This document shows, piece after piece, positions 17,430 to 25,569 of a stretch of DNA of 64,000 bases (position 1 is the first letter of the stretch; each line of letters starts with the position of its first letter). The notes beneath the pieces were generated by a model. It did no database searches and was not told the DNA's origin. It saw only the letters and a list, made by a program, of their open reading frames with translations. The position numbers were made by a program, and so were the translations under genes. This DNA is from Nitrospira defluvii (GTDB lineage: Bacteria > Nitrospirota > Nitrospiria > Nitrospirales > Nitrospiraceae): the NCBI GenBank assembly GCA_000196815.1, contig FP929003.1:2813501-2877500 (forward strand), in the 5' to 3' direction.

Positions 17430-19767
17430 GGTGAGCTTCGCGGTAATACTCCTGCTGCATGTAATAGGGAGTGGTGTGTGCATCTAAACCATTCAAGATA
17501 ATCCCCACATTGGTGGTATCACCGATGACTCTCAATGCCTTTTGTACAATATCGCGACCAGTCATGCTTGCCTTCACCACATAAGCGAGAAGATCTCCCA
17601 TGCTAGCCAACACCTGCATGTCAGCAAGTGGCAACACCGGTGGAGCATCAATGATCACGTAGTCAAACCTTTCTTTCAGTTCAGCGATCAGATCAGCCAA
17701 CTGATGCATTTTCGATAAGGCCAAAGGGTTATCTCCGACCGACCCTGCGGTAAGAATCCATGGGCCCGCCTCCCCAAGTCTCTGCAAACAATCTTCGACC
17801 ACCTTGGTGCCACGCAGAACTTCAGCCAGACCCGGTTGCTGCCAAACTCCTGCATAGATATGTTGCATAGGCCGCTTGAGATCGCAATCGATCACTATTG
17901 TTTTACGATCAAGGTCTTTTGCCAGCACGTAGCCCAAATTAAGAGCTGTAGAGGATTTTCCCTCTCCCATGACAGCACTGGTCACAACTATAGCCGTACT
18001 CTTTCGATCCCCTGTCATCAACTCAAGCCGAGTGGCCGCAACACGGTATTGCTCCGCCACAAATGAAAGCGGTCGCCACATTGAGACCAACTCCAGACCA
18101 GGAGTTGGGTCATTTAGTTTCCCATTGGCACCTCTGGACTTGCTAACAGATGCAACAGGAAGGCCTCCAGAAATCTCCAGACTTTCCCCCTGTTTTCCAT
18201 AACGCGGGAGCAACACCGAAGCATTTCGGCTTTTGCCAGAAAGTGCCCGCACGGTTTGCATTGATCCGCCGAACGCACTTTCGTAGAGTGGAATTGACGC
18301 AATCACCGGCAGGCCTAAAGTCAGCTCAACCTCTTCCGCAGACCGGAATCCTCGTCCCATAAGCTCAAGACCGACGGCACCGCCAAAACCTAACGCGCAG
18401 CCCAGGACAAGTCCCGCCGCCATAATCAACGGAATGTTGGGCACAACAGGAACAACGGGCGTATAGGCCGGATCTACGATGCTAAACTTGGCTCCCTTGC
18501 GTCCTTGGGCCAAACTCTTCTGCATGCCGGCACTGAGCTTCTTGTCCAGAAGCGATTGATAATTCTTTTGAAGGTTTTCATAGTCCCGTTCAAGTGTCTT
18601 TAGCTTCTGTTCCCGCTCTGGGGTATGTTCCACCCTCCGCTCATACTGAGAGATTTCACTAGAAATATGTGCCTGGTGGCGTTTTACCGCATCCAGCTCA
18701 AGAACAATCTCCTCACGCTGCTTGAGAAGCTCAGCATGGTATGGATCAATTGCCTTGCGCTTAGACTTTTTCCCAGCAGCCGGTTCTTCAACGCCCTCGC
18801 TATCAGGCAACAAATCGCGATATTGAGCTGAAGTCATTTCTCGGAGTTTCTTAATCTCCTCCTTAACTTGTACCAGATCGGGATAGGTCTCTTTATATGT
18901 TGAGGACAGCTCCACCAAGCGCCGTTCTAACTCCTTAATTCTCCCAAGGCGTGGATCCTTATTGCGCTTGCTGGAACCACCGACCGGCGAATCACTACTG
19001 ATTTCTCCAGTTTCCTCATAATCTTTAATTGACTTGTCGATTTGGGCCAATCGATTGGCCAGATTCTGGGCCTGCTCACTTTGTGACCGCATGTCATCCT
19101 GAAGTCGATCTAGCTTACGAAGATTTGCATCTATCTGCTGCGGAAGTTCTCCGAGATGTTGTTGTTTGAACTCTGAAATAATTTTTTCCTTTACCTCGAG
19201 CTCAGCTTTTGCATGTTTCAACTCAAGTCCAAGAAAATCCTCCGCCGCCTCGACGCCTCGCTCCCGATCCTTCAACGTCTCCTCAATGAACAAATCACTA
19301 AGTCTTGAAGTCACATCTCTAGCGATGATCGGATCTTCATTAGAGAATGAAAGAGTGATAAATAGCTTGTCCTTGGTAGGCTCAACCTTAATCGATCCCC
19401 GCATAGCTCTGATGGCATTCTCTGATTCTGGAACATCCGGACGATCTTTTTCGTATCCAAAAAGCCCAAACTCTCCCGCAATTTGCCCAAGAGTTTTTCT
19501 CCCCATCACAAACTGTCGCACTTCCATGACGCGATCGTCGAGTGTGGGTGAGTACAGGCCTCCAGCTGGATTAGGGCCGCTTACAATGGACTCTTCTATC
19601 TTCGCACCCTCAAACCACATTTTGGTCGCTGACTGATAAATCTTCGGCATGAGTGCACATACCACACCAGCGATACTCAGCGAGACCAAGATTGCAGAAA
19701 TAACGAACCACTTTCTGCTAACAACCGCTCGCCAATAATCCTCCGGAGACAATGTGCGCGTGTTCAT
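17413..19767 (-). CDS. Wzc/GumC-like polysaccharide co-polymerase with BY-kinase domain
   Basis: A 784-residue protein. A Wzz-type N-terminus with one helix (residues 19-38) is followed by a periplasmic coiled-coil region (about 170-400), a proline-rich second helix near 440-465, and a cytoplasmic bacterial tyrosine kinase domain. The kinase has Walker A VVTSAVMGEGKSS near 600, Walker A' VIDCDLKRP and Walker B YVIIDAPPVLP. The C-terminus is tyrosine-rich (YYMQQEYYREAHHEQLK), the expected autophosphorylation cluster. It controls polymer length and export with the Wza-like proteins. Its start overlaps the stop of the barrel gene (ATGA), indicating translational coupling. Confidence 0.92.
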   Translation of the reverse strand: MNTRTLSPEDYWRAVVSRKWFVISAILVSLSIAGVVCALMPKIYQSATKMWFEGAKIEESIVSGPNPAGGLYSPTLDDRVMEVRQFVMGRKTLGQIAGEFGLFGYEKDRPDVPESENAIRAMRGSIKVEPTKDKLFITLSFSNEDPIIARDVTSRLSDLFIEETLKDRERGVEAAEDFLGLELKHAKAELEVKEKIISEFKQQHLGELPQQIDANLRKLDRLQDDMRSQSEQAQNLANRLAQIDKSIKDYEETGEISSDSPVGGSSKRNKDPRLGRIKELERRLVELSSTYKETYPDLVQVKEEIKKLREMTSAQYRDLLPDSEGVEEPAAGKKSKRKAIDPYHAELLKQREEIVLELDAVKRHQAHISSEISQYERRVEHTPEREQKLKTLERDYENLQKNYQSLLDKKLSAGMQKSLAQGRKGAKFSIVDPAYTPVVPVVPNIPLIMAAGLVLGCALGFGGAVGLELMGRGFRSAEEVELTLGLPVIASIPLYESAFGGSMQTVRALSGKSRNASVLLPRYGKQGESLEISGGLPVASVSKSRGANGKLNDPTPGLELVSMWRPLSFVAEQYRVAATRLELMTGDRKSTAIVVTSAVMGEGKSSTALNLGYVLAKDLDRKTIVIDCDLKRPMQHIYAGVWQQPGLAEVLRGTKVVEDCLQRLGEAGPWILTAGSVGDNPLALSKMHQLADLIAELKERFDYVIIDAPPVLPLADMQVLASMGDLLAYVVKASMTGRDIVQKALRVIGDTTNVGIILNGLDAHTTPYYMQQEYYREAHHEQLK

Positions 19768-21380
19768 TTCTTTGTATCCACTCCTCCTGATCCAGATTTG
19801 CCCGCTCCTGACTCAGTAGACGAAGAGGCGCCGGCTGGACCTTCCCAGAAAGCACCAGACCTGAAGAAATCTCCACGCGGTGAATACGCGTACGTAAAAC
19901 CGAGCAGAACTACTTGTTTAGCAAAGCCAAAATCGGCAGCACTCACCCCACTCGTTTCAGTGTCAAACTTGAGCCACTGGTGACTAAGCATGGCAGTCAA
20001 CATGGGCGTGATGAGATAGTTAAGAGATACCGTCGTGCCGTAGGTTGCAAAGTTCGTACCAATGGATTCCGAGGTAAAACTACTTCTCGCGTAATTAAAA
20101 AGCGCCTGAGCACTCAACCTGTCAGTAATGCCAGCGGTGCTTCCTAATAGAATTGTATGGGTATATATGGCTCCCGCAGATTGAACGAAGCTTGGAAATA
20201 CGCCAAGATTATACATGAGGGTGACCCGATACGATCCTGGCGCCGCGATCACTCCGGGCATATTCATGCCAGCAAGAAGTGGAAGAAAGCCTCCACCTCC
20301 TACAGAACCAGCACCACTCGTTCCAGTCGCCTCTTGAATTTCACTACCTAACTTCCTAAGAAAAGAAGAGCCTGAGGCATAAGTTAGGCTAAAGCCCCCA
20401 GTTGGAAACATTGTGGCGGGGATTCTTCGTTGCCCTCCAGTAGTAGAGGTGTCCGGAATAGGCTCAACAAGAGTCAGGCCCCCGTTAAGCGAGGAACTCC
20501 ACTCCTTGGTCCACGCTCTCCCCCAGCCAAGTGTCCCACCATGCGTCGCATAGTCGCCAAATTGAGCTTGAGACATTTGCATAAACGTATACTTCACGGT
20601 CAAGGTGTCGATGGCGGAAATGCGTGAAGTCGGCCCTGCTGAAATGGAATGGGTCGTGGTATCAAACACCGTGTTCTGGGCTTGTCCCGACACTGTCGTA
20701 GATGGGGTGAATGACCCACCGAAACTAAGCTGAGAATAGGTGTAGGTAGTTTGAAAATCTGTAGTCGGCGAAAGGGAGTAAGAGTTTGCAAACCCAGCGT
20801 TGAACATAGTGGTTCTAATTCGCTGAGTGAGCAGTCCCGAGTCAATCGGCCCTGCAATCCCGATCCCTCCGGCACCAAACCCTCCTCCCCCGAAACCTCC
20901 CCCTCCCATTCCAGCCCCACCTCCGAGGCTACCAGCACCGAATGCAGGGGCCGAAGGGGTATACATGTATGTTCCAAAGATCCGAGCCCCTCGCATTCGT
21001 GGCAGAATCCTACTCACAGCTTGGGAGAGATCAATTCCCGTACTCGCATTGAATCCGACGTTGTCCAGGGCTGAGTTATTCACGAATTTCTGAACAATCG
21101 CGCCAACCGACAGATTTGCTTTCACCAGTGAGTTACTCTGCATAAAATTCAGCTGAGGAGTAACTACAGTGATAAAATCATCGGCCTTTGTACCTGGTGC
21201 CAATAACGACTTCGGCGTGAAAAACACGTTACTGTCGTATTGCTCGATAACCGAGATTGACGGCACCACGCGTATCTGTTGCGCGGCAGAGTCGGATGTA
21301 GTCCAACAAGACAACAGGGCAAAAACGCCGTAACACAACCAACGTATCTTCACGCACTGGTCACGGCACAACAATGACAT
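19764..21380 (-). CDS. Outer-membrane beta-barrel protein of the exopolysaccharide locus
   Basis: About 538 residues. A signal peptide is visible (basic start, hydrophobic WLCYGVFALLSC, then SAAQQ). Amphipathic, Tyr/Thr-rich strands follow, such as VTLMYNLGVFPSF and VVLLGFTYAYSPRGDFF, ending in a Ser/Gly-rich tail. It fits the outer-membrane proteins found next to Wzc and Wza genes in PEP-CTERM/XrtA loci, with a proposed role as a secretion or assembly porin. A striking Gly-rich insert lies at about bases 20855-20945. The ATG at 21378-21380 has AAGG six bases upstream and overlaps the upstream gene by 20 bases; a GTG at 21353 is the alternative. Confidence 0.75.
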   Translation of the reverse strand: MSLLCRDQCVKIRWLCYGVFALLSCWTTSDSAAQQIRVVPSISVIEQYDSNVFFTPKSLLAPGTKADDFITVVTPQLNFMQSNSLVKANLSVGAIVQKFVNNSALDNVGFNASTGIDLSQAVSRILPRMRGARIFGTYMYTPSAPAFGAGSLGGGAGMGGGGFGGGGFGAGGIGIAGPIDSGLLTQRIRTTMFNAGFANSYSLSPTTDFQTTYTYSQLSFGGSFTPSTTVSGQAQNTVFDTTTHSISAGPTSRISAIDTLTVKYTFMQMSQAQFGDYATHGGTLGWGRAWTKEWSSSLNGGLTLVEPIPDTSTTGGQRRIPATMFPTGGFSLTYASGSSFLRKLGSEIQEATGTSGAGSVGGGGFLPLLAGMNMPGVIAAPGSYRVTLMYNLGVFPSFVQSAGAIYTHTILLGSTAGITDRLSAQALFNYARSSFTSESIGTNFATYGTTVSLNYLITPMLTAMLSHQWLKFDTETSGVSAADFGFAKQVVLLGFTYAYSPRGDFFRSGAFWEGPAGASSSTESGAGKSGSGGVDTKK

Positions 21381-21984
21381 CACCAGCCTTGAGGAAGAAA
21401 TTTCCCTCCGAGTTTTTACCTTGAATAATGTCTTCATAGGGAACAGGAATTTGAACCTGTTTCGGCTGCCCCTGACCATTGGGTACAACGCGAAGCACAT
21501 GGATTTTATTTCTCGACGCAAACGTTGTGAAACCTCCAGCTAACGAGATGCCTTGCAAAACCGTCGCATAGGATTTTAGCGGCACCTTACCCGGCTTTGA
21601 TACTTCGCCGAGGACGTACACATAATAACTATTGACCTCTTTGACTTGCACCGACACTGTCGGGTTGGACATGAACTCGGCCAACCCATCTGCGATTCGC
21701 TTTGCCAAGACATTGGATGTCATTCCTGCAGCCTGAACGTCACCGATTAAAGGCATAGAGATTTTCCCATCAGGACGAATAATAACTTCTCGGGACAGCT
21801 CTTGATTTCGCCATATATTTACAACAAGAACGTCCTCCGGTCCCAACAAGAACTCATTCGGTGGAATATAGGTGACATTAAAGTCGATTTGTTCATTCCC
21901 GATCCAGCACCCCGGGAGAGCCAGAAGCAGGCTGAAAACAATACATACCCCCCCTCGCAACCATCTGCAACCGAAAGTTTTCAA
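21361..21984 (-). CDS. Wza-like polysaccharide export lipoprotein
   Basis: About 207 residues. A lipoprotein signal ends in LLLALPGC near residue 25. A polysaccharide export (Poly_export) domain follows with FLLGPEDVLVVNIWRN and VIIRPDGKISMPLIGDV, then an SLBB domain with YYVYVLGEVSKPGKVPL and ends LKAGDVIVVP. It would form an outer-membrane export channel for the glycan. The start is probably the TTG at 21982-21984: AAAGGAG lies eight bases upstream of it, whereas the GTG at 21993 overlaps that site. Downstream it overlaps the barrel gene start. It is a close paralogue of the next gene upstream. Confidence 0.87.
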   Translation of the reverse strand: MKTFGCRWLRGGVCIVFSLLLALPGCWIGNEQIDFNVTYIPPNEFLLGPEDVLVVNIWRNQELSREVIIRPDGKISMPLIGDVQAAGMTSNVLAKRIADGLAEFMSNPTVSVQVKEVNSYYVYVLGEVSKPGKVPLKSYATVLQGISLAGGFTTFASRNKIHVLRVVPNGQGQPKQVQIPVPYEDIIQGKNSEGNFFLKAGDVIVVP

Positions 21985-22045
21985 TTTCCCCACTCCTTTG
22001 GCTCGCGACAGCAAAATGTCACCCGTAAATTCGACTGAGGAGGCT

Positions 22046-22747
22046 CTACCTGGACGGCAACACCACCATCGTCTCCGAGGGCACGACAATCTGATCTCCT
22101 GGTTTTAGCTCTATGTTTTGATCGGAACCATCCCTCAGAACAATATCGTCGTAACTCGCCTTAATCTTGTTCAGCCCCTCGCCGTCTTTTCCAAATCGAA
22201 ATACCACAATCTTGTTGCGCGCAGCCACTTGCGTAAAACCATGCGCAATCGTAATCGCCTGCAACAAGGTTGTTTTGCTTTTTAAGGGGTACTTACCTGG
22301 TGCATTCACCTCACCAAGAACATATATTTGGTAACTATTTACTTCCCGAACCAAGATCGAAACCGTCGGGTTTTCCATATATGACTTCAATCGGGCAGAA
22401 ATCTCTTCGGTCAGCTGAGCCGCCGTTCGTCCCACTGCTGAGACATCACCGATGAGCGGGAGCGAAATCCTTCCATCAGGCCGAACTTGAACTTGTTTGG
22501 AGAGATCAGCATTTTTCCAGACTGTAATTTCCAAAACATCTTCTGGGCCCATAATATAATCCGGGGTCACCGTGAGGGATGATTTTTCTGCCCCTTCTCC
22601 TCCATGGCGCACCCCAGATGAACTTGCCCCTGGAGATGATCCCGCCACTAACGTCATCTTAGGCGCCTGGTCAAATTGTCCGGCGTGCGCCACGCCGATC
22701 ACATTTCCAACAAGAACAATACCACTCAACAAGGCCTTACCATTCAT
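22046..22747 (-). CDS. Wza-like polysaccharide export protein, second copy
   Basis: A 233-residue protein. A cleavable signal peptide (MNGKALLSGIVLVGNVIGVAHA) is followed by a Ser/Gly-rich linker. The export domain has YIMGPEDVLEITVWKN and VQVRPDGRISLPLIGDV, and the SLBB domain has YQIYVLGEVNAPGKYPL and IELKPGDQIVVPS. It lacks a lipobox, unlike its paralogue downstream. Two Wza-like proteins could form a mixed or double ring in the outer membrane, or serve different export steps. CAGGAG lies upstream of the ATG. It leads the tightly spaced export genes, preceded by the PilZ-like gene 54 bases upstream. Confidence 0.9.
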   Translation of the reverse strand: MNGKALLSGIVLVGNVIGVAHAGQFDQAPKMTLVAGSSPGASSSGVRHGGEGAEKSSLTVTPDYIMGPEDVLEITVWKNADLSKQVQVRPDGRISLPLIGDVSAVGRTAAQLTEEISARLKSYMENPTVSILVREVNSYQIYVLGEVNAPGKYPLKSKTTLLQAITIAHGFTQVAARNKIVVFRFGKDGEGLNKIKASYDDIVLRDGSDQNIELKPGDQIVVPSETMVVLPSR

Positions 22748-22801
22748 GACTTATTCTCCTGACGAAATTCCAGCTGGCCACTTGCAACAACTGCCTAGCA
22801 T

Positions 22802-23200
22802 CTACCTTCCCGCCGAGAACAAAAACTTCAAACCCACGAAAAAGGATGCCCCACTTCCAGACGCTGAAAAGGGGACTTTTCTAATCCAGCGTACTTCCGC
22901 AAGTGTTGGGGTCTCGGCCAGCGCGACAGGGGTCGGAACATGTACCTTAATGACCTGATCAAGCAGTGGCGCCTGAGCCATCAGGATCAACATTCCCCCA
23001 CTGCTAATGTTCAATGAGAGTGCTCGTCCGTGGAACGCGCTGGTTCCGTCTTGACCACCTTCACGATTTGGCAGGGACATTTCATAAGAGATTGGACGAA
23101 GGAGCGCTAGCCGCTCGGCGTGCTTCTCGCTGGCCGCAATTGTAGGCCAGTCCCATCCGTCTTGGGCTACAGGCCCATTTTGACTGCTTAGATCACGCAT
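22802..23200 (-). CDS. PilZ-like domain protein
   Basis: About 132 residues. The second half resembles a PilZ domain: the N-terminal arginine region RLALLRPISYEM and the DxSxxG-like motif LNISSGGMLI are present, though the Asp is replaced by Asn. The fold ends with RWIRKVPFSASGSGASFFVGLKF. PilZ domains bind cyclic di-GMP and control exopolysaccharide export; whether this one still binds the ligand is uncertain given the altered motif. I chose the ATG at 23198-23200 with AAGAG just upstream. It heads the export operon, diverging from a LuxR-type regulator 375 bases away. Confidence 0.65.
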   Translation of the reverse strand: MRDLSSQNGPVAQDGWDWPTIAASEKHAERLALLRPISYEMSLPNREGGQDGTSAFHGRALSLNISSGGMLILMAQAPLLDQVIKVHVPTPVALAETPTLAEVRWIRKVPFSASGSGASFFVGLKFLFSAGR

Positions 23201-23574
23201 CTCTTGAAACCTCACTACCGCACAAAACTTTACAAAATGCCTGACTGAAACCAACCAGGGCCTATACCATTAATAACTAAGCAGTTTATGGTTGATGGAC
23301 GGGTCCGGTACGTCTATTGAACAACAGCTGCCGAGGTCTTCTACCAGTTCATCTCATGCCAGATGCCCTACCCAGCGATAATTGCCTCTGCTTTTCCAGT
23401 ATAGAAGTACGAGCGTCAACGAACAATACCAATGACGTACGGATAACTCCCCCACAAGTATAATTTGACTACCTCGAAAGTATTATGTAGCATTACTAGT
23501 AACGGGCACATGCTTTAGGTTATCAGAAATAGCCTGATTGTCTAGAGAGATTAAGGACCATACGGAGTATAATC
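23201..23574. promoter_or_regulatory. Divergent intergenic region between the export operon and a LuxR-type regulator
   Basis: This 374-base AT-richer stretch separates two divergent genes and must hold promoters for both. For the plus-strand regulator, a plausible sigma-70 pair is TTGACT at 23465-23470 and TAGCAT at 23488-23493, spaced by 17 bases, about 80 bases before the GTG start. I see no clear sigma-54 site and no strong palindrome here. The exopolysaccharide operon promoter on the minus strand should lie near 23210-23320. Confidence 0.35.
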
Positions 23575-24186
23575 GTGGCTCAAAACGCTGTTCACTCTCA
23601 GGAACCTGCAGACAACCTGGCCGACCAACGTGCAGGTGCCGGAATCGTCGTTTTATCCTCCTCCATGCAACTGCTGCATATGAATCGACAAGCTGCTGAG
23701 CTGTCCAAGCTCATCAATATGGCTGAAAACGGAGGCGCACCTGCAAAGTCCGCCCAGGGGGTGCTTCCCGCCGCCTTGACCGAACTCTGTACCGAAGTTC
23801 TGAAGGCACTCCAAGTTCGCACCGAGGCGAAGGACTGGGAACAATTTGAGGTCAAACGAATCGCAGGAAACCCAAATCAGCCAGTCCTCCTTCGAGGATT
23901 TGGCTTGCCCGATCGAGGTGGCATCCAGCATGCCCGCCTCGTCGTAACACTGGAAGAGCTTGGCCGCCGGCAGCAACTTAATACCGATCAAGCCAAGGAA
24001 CGGTTTCAGCTCACAAACAGAGAACAATCAGTGGTTGAAAATCTGGCAAAGGGATGGACCAATAAGGAAATTGCCAACGCGCTGAAGATCACCGAGCAGA
24101 CAGTGAAGGAACACATCAAACACATCATGCGAAAGACAAATTCAACGACTCGGACAGGAGTTCTAGTCCAAGTGTTCCGATCTTAA
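23575..24186 (+). CDS. LuxR-type transcriptional regulator with PAS-like N-terminus
   Basis: A 203-residue protein starting at GTG. Residues 20-120 look like a PAS-type sensory domain (AGIVVLSSSMQLLHMNRQAAEL). The C-terminal 65 residues are a LuxR/GerE helix-turn-helix: FQLTNREQSVVENLAKGWTN, KEIANALKITEQTVKEHIKH and a final basic helix. There is no phospho-acceptor receiver domain. Its position, divergent from the polysaccharide export operon, suggests it regulates that operon; the link is inferred from location only. The converging downstream neighbour is the phosphonopyruvate decarboxylase gene. Confidence 0.85.
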   Translation: MAQNAVHSQEPADNLADQRAGAGIVVLSSSMQLLHMNRQAAELSKLINMAENGGAPAKSAQGVLPAALTELCTEVLKALQVRTEAKDWEQFEVKRIAGNPNQPVLLRGFGLPDRGGIQHARLVVTLEELGRRQQLNTDQAKERFQLTNREQSVVENLAKGWTNKEIANALKITEQTVKEHIKHIMRKTNSTTRTGVLVQVFRS

Positions 24187-24324
24187 CCTTCTAGTTTTCA
24201 TCCTGCGAAAATAAGATTATGGATTTCACTAGGAGCCAGCCACAGACCTGACGCTCACTTACCAGCCTGAGCTTCACCCAAACTGCCATCCCGCACAAAA
24301 CGCTCGAGCGAACCACCTCACGCC

Positions 24325-25452
24325 TCAATTCTCGACAAAATCCATGAACGCATTCTTGTTCTGACTTGGAGTAGTTAAGGGACGCCCGATATCCTTCCTG
24401 GCACCACAGCGTACTCGGACCTCCAACAAACTCGGACCACTTGAACGCTGCAACTCTTCCAGAGAGGACTGAAGTTCCTGCTTGGTTTGGACACAGAAGA
24501 CCGATTCGTAGCCGCAAGCATGAGCAATGCCCGGAACATCGACATCAAAGGCAACAGTCGGCTGCCCGCCTACCGAATCGTGGGCCCCATTGTTCACAAT
24601 GATATGCTTGAAATTACGGGGTTTGAGAACGCCGGTGATAGCAAGGCCCCCCATGTGCATGAGCAGAGCGCCATCTCCATCAAGACAATAGACGGAACGT
24701 CTGGGTTTTTGGAGCGCAATTCCTAGGGCGATTTGGGAAGCGTGTCCCATCCCTCCCACGGTTAAGAAATCCCGCTGATGGCCTTCTCCTCGCCTGCTTC
24801 TATACTCATATACTTCACGAGATGGCATGCCGGTCGTAGAAATGAGCACATCCCGTTCACCCAACGATTCGATCACCTGCTGAATCGCTTCTTCCCGAGA
24901 AAGCGGAAAATCTTTTTTCTCTACTTTGGGGGCAGCGAACGATTGAAAAGTCCCTTTTTTAATGACGAGCGCATACGGTGCGCTCATCTTTCGAACATGA
25001 GCCAAGGCATCCCTCAGAGCCGCCTGCGGATCAACTGTCTCAGGTCCTAAAATGGAATGAGGAATTTCCATTGCATCGAGCATCGAGAGCATCACCCGCC
25101 CCTGTTTCTTGTGTTGCGGTTCATCATGGACACCTGGCTCTCCTCGCCACCCGATCACAAGCAAGAGAGGAACCGAATACACTTCGGGGTCGGCCAACGA
25201 CAAAAGAGGATTGACGATGTTTCCCAACCCGGAATTCTGCAGATAGACCAGCGGAACGTTCCGTGTCGCGAGATGGTACCCGAGCGCCAGCGCCACAGCT
25301 CCTCCTTCGTTAGCACTGATGATGTGGTGACCGGCACGAGGAACATGCTCAAGACAGGCACAGAACTCCTTCAACAGAGAATCAGGTACCCCTGTAAAAA
25401 ACTCCACCCCACTGGCCTGAAGGTGCGTAATAAACTCCCGTGGATCAATCAT
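24325..25452 (-). CDS. aepY: Phosphonopyruvate decarboxylase
   Basis: A 375-residue thiamine-diphosphate enzyme that converts phosphonopyruvate to phosphonoacetaldehyde, pulling the unfavourable PEP mutase step forward. It begins IDPREFITHLQASGVEFFTGVPDSLLKEF, typical of the family. SANEGGAVALALGYHL near residue 50 carries the cofactor-activating Glu, and the cofactor-binding block is GMGHASQIALGIAL with CLDGDGALLMHMG near 250. It lies 117 bases after the PEP mutase gene on the same strand. AGGAG lies ten bases before the ATG. The pair defines the entry to phosphonate biosynthesis; a third enzyme (transaminase or dehydrogenase) is not adjacent. Confidence 0.92.
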   Translation of the reverse strand: MIDPREFITHLQASGVEFFTGVPDSLLKEFCACLEHVPRAGHHIISANEGGAVALALGYHLATRNVPLVYLQNSGLGNIVNPLLSLADPEVYSVPLLLVIGWRGEPGVHDEPQHKKQGRVMLSMLDAMEIPHSILGPETVDPQAALRDALAHVRKMSAPYALVIKKGTFQSFAAPKVEKKDFPLSREEAIQQVIESLGERDVLISTTGMPSREVYEYRSRRGEGHQRDFLTVGGMGHASQIALGIALQKPRRSVYCLDGDGALLMHMGGLAITGVLKPRNFKHIIVNNGAHDSVGGQPTVAFDVDVPGIAHACGYESVFCVQTKQELQSSLEELQRSSGPSLLEVRVRCGARKDIGRPLTTPSQNKNAFMDFVEN

Positions 25453-25569
25453 GCCGTCGTCTCTCCTGAGGCCTATGCCTCTCATAGCCGGACCTCACCT
25501 GTGTTTCACTGCGGACAGGACTTTTCATCCGACCAACACCAACTAACTGAATATTACTTGGATTGAAAC

